A DNA stretch of 61,341 bases from an uncultured bacterium (GCA_900317935.1 ONIU01000029.1:4109-65449), one strand, 5' to 3'; counted from the first letter of the stretch, positions 36,765 to 46,847 are shown. Notes: a model not told the origin generated them from the sequence alone. Translations and numbers: made by a program.

Positions 36765-37331
36765 TTATTTTTTGCAGCGTTCTAGATATTCGCCTGTTCG
36801 AGTGTCAACTTTAATTGTTTCACCGGCTTCGATGAACATAGGAACAGTTACAACATGTCCACCTTCGCAAGTTACTGGTTTATTACCACCACTAGCAGTG
36901 TTACCCTTAACATTCGGCGGAGCTTCAATTACCTTAAGTTCTACTGATGGAGGAAGTTCTGCACCAATAGCTTTACCTTCATATAACTTAACGTAAATTT
37001 CCATCTGTTCTTTCAAGAACTTAGCCTGTTCTCCTAAGAGATCAAGTTCCATTTCCATCTGTTCATATGTTTCCATATCCATGAAATGGAGGAAATTTTC
37101 ATCAGAGTATAAGAACTGCATCAACTTTGTTTCTACGGTTGCTTCGTCTACTTTTTCAGTAGTCTGGTAACGCTGAATAAAAGTTGAACCTGTCTTAAGG
37201 TTTCTGAGCTTGGCCTGAGCCAAAGCACGCCAGTTACCTGGACGGATAAATTCTATATCAACGACCTGACAAAGATCGCCATTATAAAGAATTATCATAC
37301 CTCTACGTAAATCATTAACTACAATAGCCAT
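36765..37331 (-). CDS. efp: elongation factor P
   Basis: Binds between the P and E sites of the ribosome and relieves stalling at consecutive prolines. The 188 residues show the three beta-barrel domains: KOW-like N-terminal domain (MAIVVNDLRRGMIILYNGDL), the central domain and the C-terminal OB domain ending VDTRTGEYLERCKK. The loop tip reads RPGNWRA: position 33 is Asn where E. coli has the modified Lys34 and Pseudomonas has Arg32. So beta-lysylation or rhamnosylation cannot occur here. The proline-rich secreted protein next door is a plausible client. AGGGAGA precedes the ATG. Confidence 0.93.
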   Translation of the reverse strand: MAIVVNDLRRGMIILYNGDLCQVVDIEFIRPGNWRALAQAKLRNLKTGSTFIQRYQTTEKVDEATVETKLMQFLYSDENFLHFMDMETYEQMEMELDLLGEQAKFLKEQMEIYVKLYEGKAIGAELPPSVELKVIEAPPNVKGNTASGGNKPVTCEGGHVVTVPMFIEAGETIKVDTRTGEYLERCKK

Positions 37332-37367
37332 TTAATAATCTCCCTGGCTTAGATTTCTTTTCGGCAA

Positions 37368-37395
37368 AGTATAGCATATTTCATACTATAAGCAA
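37368..37395 (-). promoter_or_regulatory. sigma70-type promoter of efp
   Basis: Minus strand TTGCTT, 16-base spacer, TATACT with an extended -10 (TGC before it). The start of transcription would be about 30 bases before the efp ATG. Left of it a poly-A/T run (37395-37430) may act as an UP-like element. Confidence 0.6.
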
Positions 37396-37732
37396 AAAAA
37401 AATTTGTTTTTTTAGATACTTTTTTTAAGTTACTCACAAAAAACAGCATATATTTATTTTATGATTATATTATCATTTTTAAATCATAAAAATTTATCGT
37501 TTCAATTTCAAAAATTAAATTATCGTTTTACTAATAACAATCATTTTATTATCATATTTATAGCAATCACAAATAGTCGTTTAATTTATTATCAACAAAT
37601 AAATAATAAACTTACCATCTATCAATATCTATCATATTTTAGATAATCAATGTTATTTGTTTTGTTTTTATGAATTTGAACTATAAACTTTGGACATTTA
37701 AAATGTTGTTAGAAGCGTTGGAAGAGTTAGAA
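37396..37732. other. AT-rich gene-free stretch
   Basis: Very AT-rich sequence. A 61-codon plus-strand frame (37461-37646) is present but has no ribosome site and a composition (Ile/Asn/Tyr/Phe) that random AT-rich DNA would give. No gene or RNA recognised. Confidence 0.5.
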
Positions 37733-37790
37733 GGGTAGGAAGTGATACGCTTCGCTGTGGGACACTTCGTCGTGGGACGTTTCACTGTGG
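37709..37790. repeat. 9-mer plus TGTGGGAC repeat module
   Basis: Several GTTGGAAGA-like 9-mers (37709-37738) followed by ACGCTTCGCTGTGGGACACTT and two further GTGG(GAC) linkers at 15-base spacing. Same order of parts as at 24821-24885, 37951-38008 and 53880-53935. Confidence 0.75.
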
Positions 37791-37930
37791 TAATTGTAAT
37801 CGGACAGTAGACGCGAAACCTTTTATTCTCCGCACAAGGCTCGTTCCATCAAAGTCTATTCGAAGGTAGATATTTTCAGAGACCGCGGAGGAGAATAAGG
37901 TTGAGCAAGCAAACTGTCCGACATTTTACC
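37789..37930. ncRNA. candidate structured RNA or palindromic element with nested stems
   Basis: Nested complementary arms: GGTAA/TTACC (37789-37793 with 37926-37930), TCGGACAGT/ACTGTCCGA (37800-37808 with 37913-37921), and AACC..TTATTCTC..CGC with GCG..GAGAATAA..GGTT (37817-37833 with 37885-37902, two small bulges). The inner 50 bases hold TCTA/TAGA around TTCGAAGG. About 30 paired positions over 140 bases is far beyond chance. I do not recognise a known RNA family. It is bracketed by two repeat modules, so a small mobile palindromic element is an equally good reading. Confidence 0.45.
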
Positions 37931-37950
37931 TAATGAATTATTATACGAGT

Positions 37951-38008
37951 ATGAAGTGGTGGAAGGGTTGAAAGAGCTAGAAGTGTTACGCTACGCTGTG
38001 GGATGACA
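37951..38008. repeat. 9-mer plus TGTGGGA repeat module
   Basis: GTGGTGGAAGGGTTGAAAG-type 9-mers followed by GTGTTACGCTACGCTGTGGGA, another copy of the module at 37709-37790, on the other side of the nested-stem element. Confidence 0.7.
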
Positions 38009-38145
38009 ACTCTATATTATATGTAAGAAAATTCAAGTATTCCTTAAGATGTTCCGATAACCTTAATGTATAAGTGTCAAACAATATACTAACAAATCCG
38101 CTTAATCTAACAAGAAACAGAGATTAACCTTAAAGGAGGCAATCT

Positions 38146-38976
38146 ATGTTAAATACTATATTGCAAGGTATAATTCAGGGGTTAACTGAATTCTTACCTG
38201 TATCCAGTTCGGGACATTTGTCTATATTTCAATACTTTACAAAGTCCCAAACTATTGAAAATGGCTCTACCATGACCTTCGATCTGGTTCTCCATTTTGG
38301 GACTCTGATTGCGGTCATATATTATTTTTGGAAAGACATAGTTCCTTATTTTACTATTAAAGGCTGGAAAGATCCCTCAAGACGTAAAATTGCATGGCTA
38401 GTTATAGCAGCCAGCATTCCAACAGCTATAATTGGATTTACTTTTAAGAAAAAAATCGAAGCAATGATGGAAAACCCAATAGCTGTATGCTGCTGTTTTT
38501 TATTTACAGGCGCAATTCTTCTTATTTCCGAAAAGCTAAAGAAACAAAATGAAAATTCCACCACCCTTCCAGAGCTCACTTATGGCAAAGCAGTAGCAAC
38601 AGGTATTGCTCAAGGCATTGCCTGCGCACCTGGTATCTCCCGTTCTGGTTCAACAATTGCCGCAGGGCTTATTTGTGGACTTAAGGGAGAAGAAGCAGCC
38701 AGATTCTCTTTCCTTCTCATGATTGTTTCAGTTGGCGGAGCAACCCTATTAGAAGGCATTAAAGTTTTAAAAATAGTAAAAGAAATAGGTCACCTTCCGG
38801 AAGGCTTAATTCCATCTCATCTTATTGTCGGAGCAATTACTTCTATGATAGTAGGCTTTTTATCATTGAAGTTTTTAGTATATATCATCAATAAGCAGAA
38901 ATTATCTTATTTTGCTTATTACCTTTTTGCTGTTTCAATCATTTGTATTTCACTGATCAAATTCGCGGGGATGTAA
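38146..38976 (+). CDS. uppP: undecaprenyl-diphosphatase
   Basis: Removes a phosphate from undecaprenyl diphosphate to recycle the lipid carrier for peptidoglycan and O-antigen; an integral membrane enzyme of the BacA/UppP family. The 276 residues match the usual 265-280. Signature segments are GIIQGLTEFLPVSSSGHL near 8-25 and PGISRSGSTIAAGL near 160-175, which hold the catalytic Glu, His and Arg. About eight hydrophobic segments are visible. The Shine-Dalgarno AAAGGAGG is perfect. First gene of a long operon: ftsK starts three bases after its stop. Confidence 0.94.
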   Translation: MLNTILQGIIQGLTEFLPVSSSGHLSIFQYFTKSQTIENGSTMTFDLVLHFGTLIAVIYYFWKDIVPYFTIKGWKDPSRRKIAWLVIAASIPTAIIGFTFKKKIEAMMENPIAVCCCFLFTGAILLISEKLKKQNENSTTLPELTYGKAVATGIAQGIACAPGISRSGSTIAAGLICGLKGEEAARFSFLLMIVSVGGATLLEGIKVLKIVKEIGHLPEGLIPSHLIVGAITSMIVGFLSLKFLVYIINKQKLSYFAYYLFAVSIICISLIKFAGM

Positions 38977-38979
38977 ACA

Positions 38980-41967
38980 ATGAACACAAAAAAAATACTC
39001 TTACCTGATTCCTCTTCAAAAGAAAGAACCAGAACAAGGAAACGCAAACGAGACGACACCACAGAACTTCATAAAAACAGTGAAGGAACCTTCTCGGCTC
39101 GCCCTTCAGGTTCAAGATACGCACCTGTCATGGTAGACCAGCGTCAGCGGGACGAAGCAGTTGGGCTAGTAATGATAGGCTTAAGCGCCTTTTCTTTGTC
39201 ATTAATACACTATATTAGTTCTTCAGGTATTCCTGGTCTTATAAATGGTTCAATGGTCTATTTAGGAATAGGAGTGTATGTTGTTCCAACACTTGTCGGA
39301 ATAATGGGCATTCAGAAATTTTTGGAAAGACCATTTCAGAACATTGGCTGGCGAATAGCTGGTTCTATCGGTACTGTTCTGTTTACTCTCGGCCTCTTTT
39401 ATTCAGAAGGTGGCAAGATAGGAGCCTGGACATTTACATCTTTCTCTAATATTTTTGGGAATATTCCAACCAAAATATTATTCACAGCTCTTTTGCTTTC
39501 TTCAGCCATCTTCGCATTAGACATACTATATAAAGATGTCTTAGGAGCACTATTAATATTAGGAAGCCTCACTACCAGATTCTTAAAATTCTGCTGGGAA
39601 GTAAGCCTGAATCTTATCAGCATGTCTATAGGTGCTGTCAAAACAACTACTAATTTCTGTGCTGTTTCTTATAAAAGAATATACGAAGCCTGCAAAGAAA
39701 AACAGATTGATCCAGACAGCAACCTTGGCAAATTGCTATCCTTCAGACCTCATTTAAATAGTGTATCCGAAGAAGAAGCCAAAGAACAAGAAGCAGAAAA
39801 CAATACCCACATGGAACAGAGACAGGATTCTCAGTCAGAAGACAATAATCTAACAGAAAGTATTACTGATAAAGTAGAAAATAATGCCTCTGTTTCCGAA
39901 AAACAGGATTTACAAAAGAACAGCAAAATAGAAGATGAAGAAGAAGCTCAGATAATTCCGGTTCCAAAATTATATAATCCAGGCACCGAAGAAGAAGTTA
40001 AGCCTATTGAAGAAGAAGTATCCAGCAGCAACAATACTCCCGCAATTCAGATTGCTAGCATTTCTTCTGAATGTATCTTTGTAAACTCTTCTATTTCCGT
40101 CATAGCTGCAAATGCTATTTCTGAAACAGAAGCAAAAGAAGTCCCCTACCCTGCCGAATCAAAAACAGAAAGTCATGCAGAAGCAGCCGAAAGCACAGCT
40201 TCAGATATGGAAGAACTTCTTGGCTATTCAGAATCTTCAGAAGAAGATGATACTAATTCAGAAGATTCTTCAGAAACAGTTCTTGCAAAAGAAGAATTAA
40301 AAGCTGAAGAAACATCAGAAAAGACAACTACAGAAGAAAATTCTGTAAGCCAGAAAACTGCAACAGAAGAACCAGTTGAACAGACTGCAGAAAAGATTGA
40401 AAGTAATGAATCTGAAAATAAATTTGTTGAAAAAGAACAGGTTTACCTTGAAGACAATCGCATTGATCACGAAATTAAACAGGCAGAAAAAGAAGAAGTT
40501 CCAAAGAAAATAAATCAGTATGCAAATTGCAAGCTTCCTCCTTTAGAAATTCTAAAGATTCCACCTGTTAAAGTTTCCAACGCTGATATTCAGTCTGAAT
40601 TAAGCTATCGTTCTGCTCATCTGCTCAAGACTCTTGGAGAATTCGGAATCAAAGCAAGCATAACCGATATTGTTCAAGGCCCCGCAGTTTCAAGATTTGA
40701 ATTGAAGCCAGCTCCAGGCGTTAAAGTCAGACAGATTACTTCTCTAACAGACGACATAGCTCTTTCTTTAGCTGCTCAGTCTATTGCCATAGAAGCACCA
40801 ATTCCTGGCAAATCAGCCTTAGGTATCATAATTCCAAACTCTAAGCCAACACCAGTTTATTTCTATAATCTGCTTAATAACGAAGAGTTCTTGAAATCTC
40901 CGAACCTGCTTCAGATTGCAGTAGGTGTAACAATTAACGGAACAAACATCTACTACAACCTTGCTGAAATGCCTCACCTGCTGATAGCTGGTTCTACAGG
41001 TTCCGGGAAATCAGTATGCGTTAACTCCATTATAGCAAGCATATTGTTCAAAGCCAGACCAGATCAGGTCAAATTCATAATGATTGACCCAAAAATGGTT
41101 GAATTATCTGGTTATAATGGTATCCCCCACCTCATCGCTCCAGTAGTTACAGACCCAGCTAAGGCTTCCGGTGCATTAATGTGGGCTGTAGAAGAAATGG
41201 AAAGACGCTACGAACTTCTATCTAGATGTCAGGGTGTTAAAAACATTTCTACATACAACGAAAAACTTGAAGAACTTAGGGAAACAGTTGACCCAAGCTT
41301 CGAACCAATGCCATATATTGTAATTGTAATCGATGAGTTGGCAGACCTTATGATGACATGTTCAGCAGAAGTTGAAGGTTCTATCTGCCGTTTGACTCAG
41401 ATGGCCCGTGCAGTTGGAATGCATCTAATTATTGCAACTCAGAGACCTTCAGTCAATGTTATTACTGGTTTAATCAAAGCAAATCTGCCAAGCAGAATAG
41501 CATTTTCTGTTTCTAGCCAGGTTGACTCAAAAACAATTCTTGACGCAGCCGGTGCAGAAAAATTATTGGGCAAAGGTGATATGCTTTTCCTGCCTAAAGG
41601 TCTTACAAAACCAAAGAGACTTCAGGGACCATACGTTTCAGATAACGAACTCAATGACCTGATAAATTTTGTAAAATCTCAAGGCAAACCGGAATATTTA
41701 AATATTGCTATAGAAAGAAATAAAAAAGATGAAGACGACGAAGATGACGAAGAAGTAGATTCAGACTTATCTTTGATAGATTCGATTAAAAAATATTTAG
41801 AAAATCAAGAAAAAACTTCAACAAGTATGCTTCAAAGAAAATTCAGAATAGGGTATAATAGAGCGGCAAGAATTATGGATCAATTAGAAGAGGATGGTAT
41901 AGTTAGTCCATCTGACGGTTCAAAACAGCGTAGAGTTCTTAACGGAAGGAGCAATGCTCAAATATGA
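38980..41967 (+). CDS. ftsK: DNA translocase FtsK/SpoIIIE
   Basis: Pumps chromosomal DNA through the closing division septum. Layout of the 995 residues: a basic cytoplasmic start, four membrane helices between about 55 and 190, an acidic Glu/Ser/Thr-rich linker at about 255-515, the alpha domain, the RecA-like motor with Walker A GSTGSGKS near 670 and Walker B-like VIVIDELADLMM near 785, and the winged-helix gamma domain from about 925 (YNRAARIMDQLEEDGIV), which reads KOPS-type sequences. Length is between SpoIIIE (about 790) and E. coli FtsK (1329). It is translationally coupled to the giant TPR gene (ATGA overlap at 41964). Confidence 0.95.
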   Translation: MNTKKILLPDSSSKERTRTRKRKRDDTTELHKNSEGTFSARPSGSRYAPVMVDQRQRDEAVGLVMIGLSAFSLSLIHYISSSGIPGLINGSMVYLGIGVYVVPTLVGIMGIQKFLERPFQNIGWRIAGSIGTVLFTLGLFYSEGGKIGAWTFTSFSNIFGNIPTKILFTALLLSSAIFALDILYKDVLGALLILGSLTTRFLKFCWEVSLNLISMSIGAVKTTTNFCAVSYKRIYEACKEKQIDPDSNLGKLLSFRPHLNSVSEEEAKEQEAENNTHMEQRQDSQSEDNNLTESITDKVENNASVSEKQDLQKNSKIEDEEEAQIIPVPKLYNPGTEEEVKPIEEEVSSSNNTPAIQIASISSECIFVNSSISVIAANAISETEAKEVPYPAESKTESHAEAAESTASDMEELLGYSESSEEDDTNSEDSSETVLAKEELKAEETSEKTTTEENSVSQKTATEEPVEQTAEKIESNESENKFVEKEQVYLEDNRIDHEIKQAEKEEVPKKINQYANCKLPPLEILKIPPVKVSNADIQSELSYRSAHLLKTLGEFGIKASITDIVQGPAVSRFELKPAPGVKVRQITSLTDDIALSLAAQSIAIEAPIPGKSALGIIIPNSKPTPVYFYNLLNNEEFLKSPNLLQIAVGVTINGTNIYYNLAEMPHLLIAGSTGSGKSVCVNSIIASILFKARPDQVKFIMIDPKMVELSGYNGIPHLIAPVVTDPAKASGALMWAVEEMERRYELLSRCQGVKNISTYNEKLEELRETVDPSFEPMPYIVIVIDELADLMMTCSAEVEGSICRLTQMARAVGMHLIIATQRPSVNVITGLIKANLPSRIAFSVSSQVDSKTILDAAGAEKLLGKGDMLFLPKGLTKPKRLQGPYVSDNELNDLINFVKSQGKPEYLNIAIERNKKDEDDEDDEEVDSDLSLIDSIKKYLENQEKTSTSMLQRKFRIGYNRAARIMDQLEEDGIVSPSDGSKQRRVLNGRSNAQI

Positions 41968-44900
41968 CCAAGGAAAGATGTCCATTTCTAGGGAAGTTAA
42001 GAGATGGAAACCTCTCTGGATGCGAATGCGTTCAGGAACAATGTATGTTCTATCGTGCCGAAGACGCTAAATGTGTTTTCATAGAAATAGGCACAGCTTC
42101 AAGAGAATATCTTGAATCACTTAAAAGAATGGCTGAACAGAACGAATTGACATTAATGCGCGAACGTGCAGCCAGTTTTTCTGATTCAGAAAAAGCCGAA
42201 CGTGTTCAGCTATATGCTAGTCAAGGTGGAATAAACAAGAATCAGGGCAATTTTGAAAAAGCTCTTTTAGATTATAAAAAAGCTCTTATTCTAATGCCTA
42301 AAGACCACGCAATTCATCGTTCTCTTGGCGATATATACTCTATTCAGGGTATTATGGATGAAGCTATTTCATCTTATCGCCAGTCATTAAAAGAATATCC
42401 GGATGACGGTGAAACCTGGATCAGACTTATACTTCAATATAGAGCAATATCTGCACATATGCCTGACCAGGAAAAGCGTTATGCGGGTGTTATAAAGAAA
42501 ATTCAGCAAGAACTATCAGAAGTTAAGAACGAAGCAACCGTTAATGCTGTTTTAGGAAACGCTTACCTTATATTACACTCACAAGATACAGAAAAATTTG
42601 AAGAACAACGCTCAGAAGCTCAAAAATTAATGCAAAAAGCATTAGAACTTGATCCAAAGAATATTTGGGCTTATTTAGGACTCAAAGATGTAAGACTCTA
42701 CGATAATGACTATGAAGGCGCGATTAACCAACTTCTAGAAGGGATGAAACATAACCCTGATAATTCCCGCCTTAGTTTTGAATTAGGTGAATGTTATCTT
42801 ATTGCTCATGCAGAACACGCCTTATCAGATGAAGATTGTTTAAACAAAGCTCACGACTACTATAAGAAACTGTTGGAACAAGACCCAAGCTATGCTCCTG
42901 CTTATTTCAGACTTGGTTATATAAGCGAACAAAAAGCTTCTTACGACCAGGCTATTGAATACTACAAACAGGGTCTCGAAATTAATCCTATCAACCAGTT
43001 TGCCCATTTCAGACTCGGCAAAATACATCTGATTATGGGAATGACAGAATTGGCCATTTCCAGATTCAAAGAAGTAATCGAACTTTCCAAAAACAGAATT
43101 CATGAAGTTTATCAGGAAGGTTATAGATTCAACAAGCTCAGATTCTTTAAAGAAGCCAGTGCATTGGAAGCATGGATTGAACTTGGTAAAATACTTGTCA
43201 GACGCAGACAGTATGACGATGCTTCCGAAGCCTTCCAAAAAGCTCTTACTATTGATAAATCCAGTCCTCTTGCAATTACTAATCAGATTGACCTTTACAA
43301 AATCAGAACAGCAGACAGTAAAGATGTTGATACTCTCTACAGTAAATACATCGAACAATATAAAAATGCTGCAATGATTGACTTCCAGAATCCTGTTGCT
43401 CACTATGCTCTTGCATATGCATGCCAGGTTCTTCCCGCTATTCTTGCTGATAAACAGGAAGAAAGAACAGAAGAAGCTCTTAACAGCTATCAGATGGCAA
43501 TCAACCTTAAGCCTGATTTCAAATGGGCTTATTGGGGTTTGAAGAACTCTTACCTTACTATAATGGAAGACTCTACCCCACTCTATGAACAGGCACTTGA
43601 TGCTTGTAAAGTAGTTACAGAATTTGACAGCGAAGACCCAAGAGGCTACTTCGAAACTGGTGATGTATACCATAGAATGGGCGATACAAAACAAGCTATC
43701 AGCTATTTCGAAAAAGCACTTGAAAAAGACAAGACCTATATTCCTGCCTATTTGAATATGGCAGAAATAGAACATGATTCAGGGAATCAAGACGAAACAA
43801 TAAAGCTTTATCAAAAGGTTATCAGAATTAATCCAAACTTTGCTCAGGGTTACTATGAACTTGGTAAAGTCTATCAGGAAATAAAAGAAAACGAAAAAGC
43901 CTTATCTAACTTACGTAAAGCTATCGAACTTGATATAGATTATACTGAAGCTCATTTTGCAATTGGCCAGATCTGCTACGAAGAACATCAGGACGAAACT
44001 GCAAAAATCCGTTTCAGCAGAGTAATAGAACTTGAAGAAGACAATGCTGATGCCCACTATTATCTTGGAATGATTCATCACAGAAATGGTCATTTCAAAG
44101 AAGCAATTGAAGAATTAGATATAGCAATCCGCTTGTCTAAGAATCCGATCAAGATGAAATTCGATCTTGCTGGTCTGTATTGTAGTGCTAATCAGTGGAT
44201 TGAAGCATCTAAGGTTCTTGAAGAAATACTTGAAGAATCTCCTGATTATATTGATGCAATTCTCAGATACGCTAATGTTCTTGAAAATCTGTCTCAGATT
44301 AACGAAGCCGAAGTTGAATATGCTAAGGTTCTTGATTACGATCCTCAGAACCTTACTGCTCATGAATGTCTCGCCAGACTTTATGAATCTACAGACCAGA
44401 TTTACAAAGCAGAAGACGAATACCTGAAAGTTGTTGAACTCAAGCCAGATCACGTAGAAGCTTTAATGTCTCTTGCCAAGATTTATCTAATCAGAGATTT
44501 GCGCGACAAAGCTCTCGATGCTTTGAATTCTGCAATAGAAATCAAAGCAGATATTTTCGAAGCACATCTTGAAGTTGCTAGAATTTACAATAGCCGCAAT
44601 CAGTTTGAACTTTCTGTCGAATCTTACATTAATGCAATCAACATTAAGCCTAGTGCTCCACAAGCTCACGTTGAACTGGCCGATGTTTATATGAGCCTTG
44701 AAAAGACAGAAAAAGCCATCGAAGAATTCAATAAGGCTCTTGAAATCGATCCATTGCTCTCAGACGCTTTGGCAAGCCTTGGCGATTTGTACAATCTCAA
44801 AGAAAATTACGAACTCGCTGGCAACTGCTATCGCCGCTTAGTAGAAATAGATCCGAACAACCATTCAGCCAGATTCAAACTTGCTGAAACCTATTATCAT

Positions 44901-46811
44901 CTTGGTCAGCTTGAAAAAGCTCTTGATGAATATCTCAAAGTTACTGAAATCAACGATGAAAGAACAGATGCTCTCATCAGACTTGGTAAGATTTATTCAT
45001 CTTTGGAAAAATGGGAAGATTCTGCAAAATTCTATGCAAAAGTTCTTCAGATCGACCCAGGCAATTCTATTATTCATTTTGAACTTGGTAAAGATTACGA
45101 CCATCTCAACAGGCTCACAGATGCTCTGCATGAATTCGAATCTGCTCTCGAAGCCGAACCTAACAGTGAAGAAATCGTTACCCAGATTGGTCTTATACAC
45201 AGCAAACAGGGTAATGTTGACAAAGCTATTGAATATTTCAACAAAGCAATTCAGCTTGCCAATACCAATCCTATTCCACATAGAGAACTGGCAATGGCAT
45301 ACATCAATAAAGGCCGCGTAGATAAAGCTATTGTTGAATTCAAAGAAGCTTTGAATCTTGAACCTAATAATATTTCTGTTAACCTTGAACTGGCAAAAGC
45401 TTACGCAAGTCAAGGCATTATTGATGAATCAGTAGAAGCCTACAAGAAAGTCATAACTCTTGACCCGCGCAATTCTTCAGCTCACTTCGAATTAGGTATT
45501 ATCTATTCTACTCAGGGATTAGCCGAAAACGCCATTTCTGAATTCAGAATAGTTATTGGTCTAGCTCCAAATAACAAAAGAGCACATCTTGAATTGGCAA
45601 GACATCTTAGAGATATTGGACAAACAGAAGAAGCAATTGAAGAATACAAAAAATCAATTGCACTTGATTCTGAAAGTGCAATTATCTACTACGAACTTGG
45701 TGATATCTACTACGAAAGAAATGATTATCAGAATGCGCTTCCAATGTTCGAAAAGACTCTTGAACTGCAAGATGATTACGTAGATGCATACCAGAAATTA
45801 GGTATGATTCATGCCGCTAACGAAGAATGGCAAGAAGCAAAAGAATTCTTTGAAAAATCAATTTCAATGGATGCTGAAAGCTATGATGTCTACAAAGAAC
45901 TCGGTGAAGTCTGTGAAAGACTTGATGATAAAGATAATGCTGTTAAGGCCTTTGAAAAAGCTCTTGAACTTAAACCAGGTGATCTGAACATAATTTATAG
46001 ACTTGGAGCTCAATACAAGAATACATCTAATTATAAGAAGATGATTGAACTCTACTCTAAAGCAGTCAAAGCAGCTCCGAAGAACGCTCTGTTCTTCTTT
46101 GAACTTGGTGAAGCTTACGAAGGCAATTCACAGAAAGAAGAAGCTGTTGAATACTACGAAAGAGCATTGTCACTCAATGAAAATCTCCTTGAATGTATTT
46201 ATGCCCTTGGTAATATTTTCTGGGAAGTTCAGAATTATGACAAGATGGTCAGACTTTACAAGAAAGCCGTCATGCGTTATCCTACTAATAGCAAAGCCCA
46301 CTTTGAACTTGGTAAAGCATATTACAAGATGCTCAGAGTCGGTGATGCAATAGAAGAATTTAAGAAAGTAATTAATCTTGATTCTAACCACAAAGAAGTC
46401 TATTATGAATTAGGTAAGCTTTATGTAGATAATGGCATGCATCAGGAAGCTGTAGGAATTCTTGAAAGAGCTGTTCAGATTACTCCAGATAATGGTGAAG
46501 CCCACTTCTTGCTGGCAAAAGCTTATGAAGGCATCAATAGAAAAGACAAAGCTACTGAATCCTTCAAAAAAGCTCAAGGCCAGATGGAAGAAAACTACGA
46601 AGTATTGCTTAACGTTGGTCAAGACTACTTTGAACACGGCAATTACGAAGAAGCACTTAAAGAGCTTACAAAAGCTTCGGAATTCCCAGAAGCCACTTCT
46701 ATGGTTTACTTCATATTGGGTAAGACATATAAAGCTTTGGGTATGAAAGAAGAATACGCTCAAGCGATGGAAAAAGCTGACCAGTTAATGGCCAAAGAAG
46801 AAGATTTGTAA
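41964..46811 (+). CDS. giant TPR protein with an N-terminal cysteine cluster
   Basis: A 1615-residue protein, nearly all of it 34-residue tetratricopeptide repeats (roughly 40 or more units such as ALEKALELKPGD or IEYFNKAIQLANTNP) forming a superhelical scaffold. No signal peptide is seen. Residues 1-40 are different: Cys6, Cys20, Cys22, Cys27 and Cys37 in CPFLGKLRDG..CECVQEQC..CVFIEIG, suggestive of a zinc or Fe-S site. Its start overlaps the ftsK stop by four bases, so the two are made together, and a second giant TPR gene follows by 36 bases. I infer a cytoplasmic assembly platform, perhaps linked to division or envelope work; the actual partner is unknown. O-GlcNAc transferase-like or secretin-pilotin TPRs are less likely: no catalytic domain is present. 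Confidence 0.85.
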   Translation: MTKERCPFLGKLRDGNLSGCECVQEQCMFYRAEDAKCVFIEIGTASREYLESLKRMAEQNELTLMRERAASFSDSEKAERVQLYASQGGINKNQGNFEKALLDYKKALILMPKDHAIHRSLGDIYSIQGIMDEAISSYRQSLKEYPDDGETWIRLILQYRAISAHMPDQEKRYAGVIKKIQQELSEVKNEATVNAVLGNAYLILHSQDTEKFEEQRSEAQKLMQKALELDPKNIWAYLGLKDVRLYDNDYEGAINQLLEGMKHNPDNSRLSFELGECYLIAHAEHALSDEDCLNKAHDYYKKLLEQDPSYAPAYFRLGYISEQKASYDQAIEYYKQGLEINPINQFAHFRLGKIHLIMGMTELAISRFKEVIELSKNRIHEVYQEGYRFNKLRFFKEASALEAWIELGKILVRRRQYDDASEAFQKALTIDKSSPLAITNQIDLYKIRTADSKDVDTLYSKYIEQYKNAAMIDFQNPVAHYALAYACQVLPAILADKQEERTEEALNSYQMAINLKPDFKWAYWGLKNSYLTIMEDSTPLYEQALDACKVVTEFDSEDPRGYFETGDVYHRMGDTKQAISYFEKALEKDKTYIPAYLNMAEIEHDSGNQDETIKLYQKVIRINPNFAQGYYELGKVYQEIKENEKALSNLRKAIELDIDYTEAHFAIGQICYEEHQDETAKIRFSRVIELEEDNADAHYYLGMIHHRNGHFKEAIEELDIAIRLSKNPIKMKFDLAGLYCSANQWIEASKVLEEILEESPDYIDAILRYANVLENLSQINEAEVEYAKVLDYDPQNLTAHECLARLYESTDQIYKAEDEYLKVVELKPDHVEALMSLAKIYLIRDLRDKALDALNSAIEIKADIFEAHLEVARIYNSRNQFELSVESYINAINIKPSAPQAHVELADVYMSLEKTEKAIEEFNKALEIDPLLSDALASLGDLYNLKENYELAGNCYRRLVEIDPNNHSARFKLAETYYHLGQLEKALDEYLKVTEINDERTDALIRLGKIYSSLEKWEDSAKFYAKVLQIDPGNSIIHFELGKDYDHLNRLTDALHEFESALEAEPNSEEIVTQIGLIHSKQGNVDKAIEYFNKAIQLANTNPIPHRELAMAYINKGRVDKAIVEFKEALNLEPNNISVNLELAKAYASQGIIDESVEAYKKVITLDPRNSSAHFELGIIYSTQGLAENAISEFRIVIGLAPNNKRAHLELARHLRDIGQTEEAIEEYKKSIALDSESAIIYYELGDIYYERNDYQNALPMFEKTLELQDDYVDAYQKLGMIHAANEEWQEAKEFFEKSISMDAESYDVYKELGEVCERLDDKDNAVKAFEKALELKPGDLNIIYRLGAQYKNTSNYKKMIELYSKAVKAAPKNALFFFELGEAYEGNSQKEEAVEYYERALSLNENLLECIYALGNIFWEVQNYDKMVRLYKKAVMRYPTNSKAHFELGKAYYKMLRVGDAIEEFKKVINLDSNHKEVYYELGKLYVDNGMHQEAVGILERAVQITPDNGEAHFLLAKAYEGINRKDKATESFKKAQGQMEENYEVLLNVGQDYFEHGNYEEALKELTKASEFPEATSMVYFILGKTYKALGMKEEYAQAMEKADQLMAKEEDL

Positions 46812-46847
46812 AAATAAATTCAGAGATTGTAAATAGGAGACAGGTGA

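Noticed and set aside
37461..37646. 61-codon plus-strand frame
   Set aside because: AT-rich random-looking composition, no ribosome site, no likeness to known proteins.
42840..43775. 311-codon minus-strand frame inside the giant TPR gene
   Set aside because: Shadow of regular TPR codons; Phe/Ser/Cys-rich and without a ribosome site.
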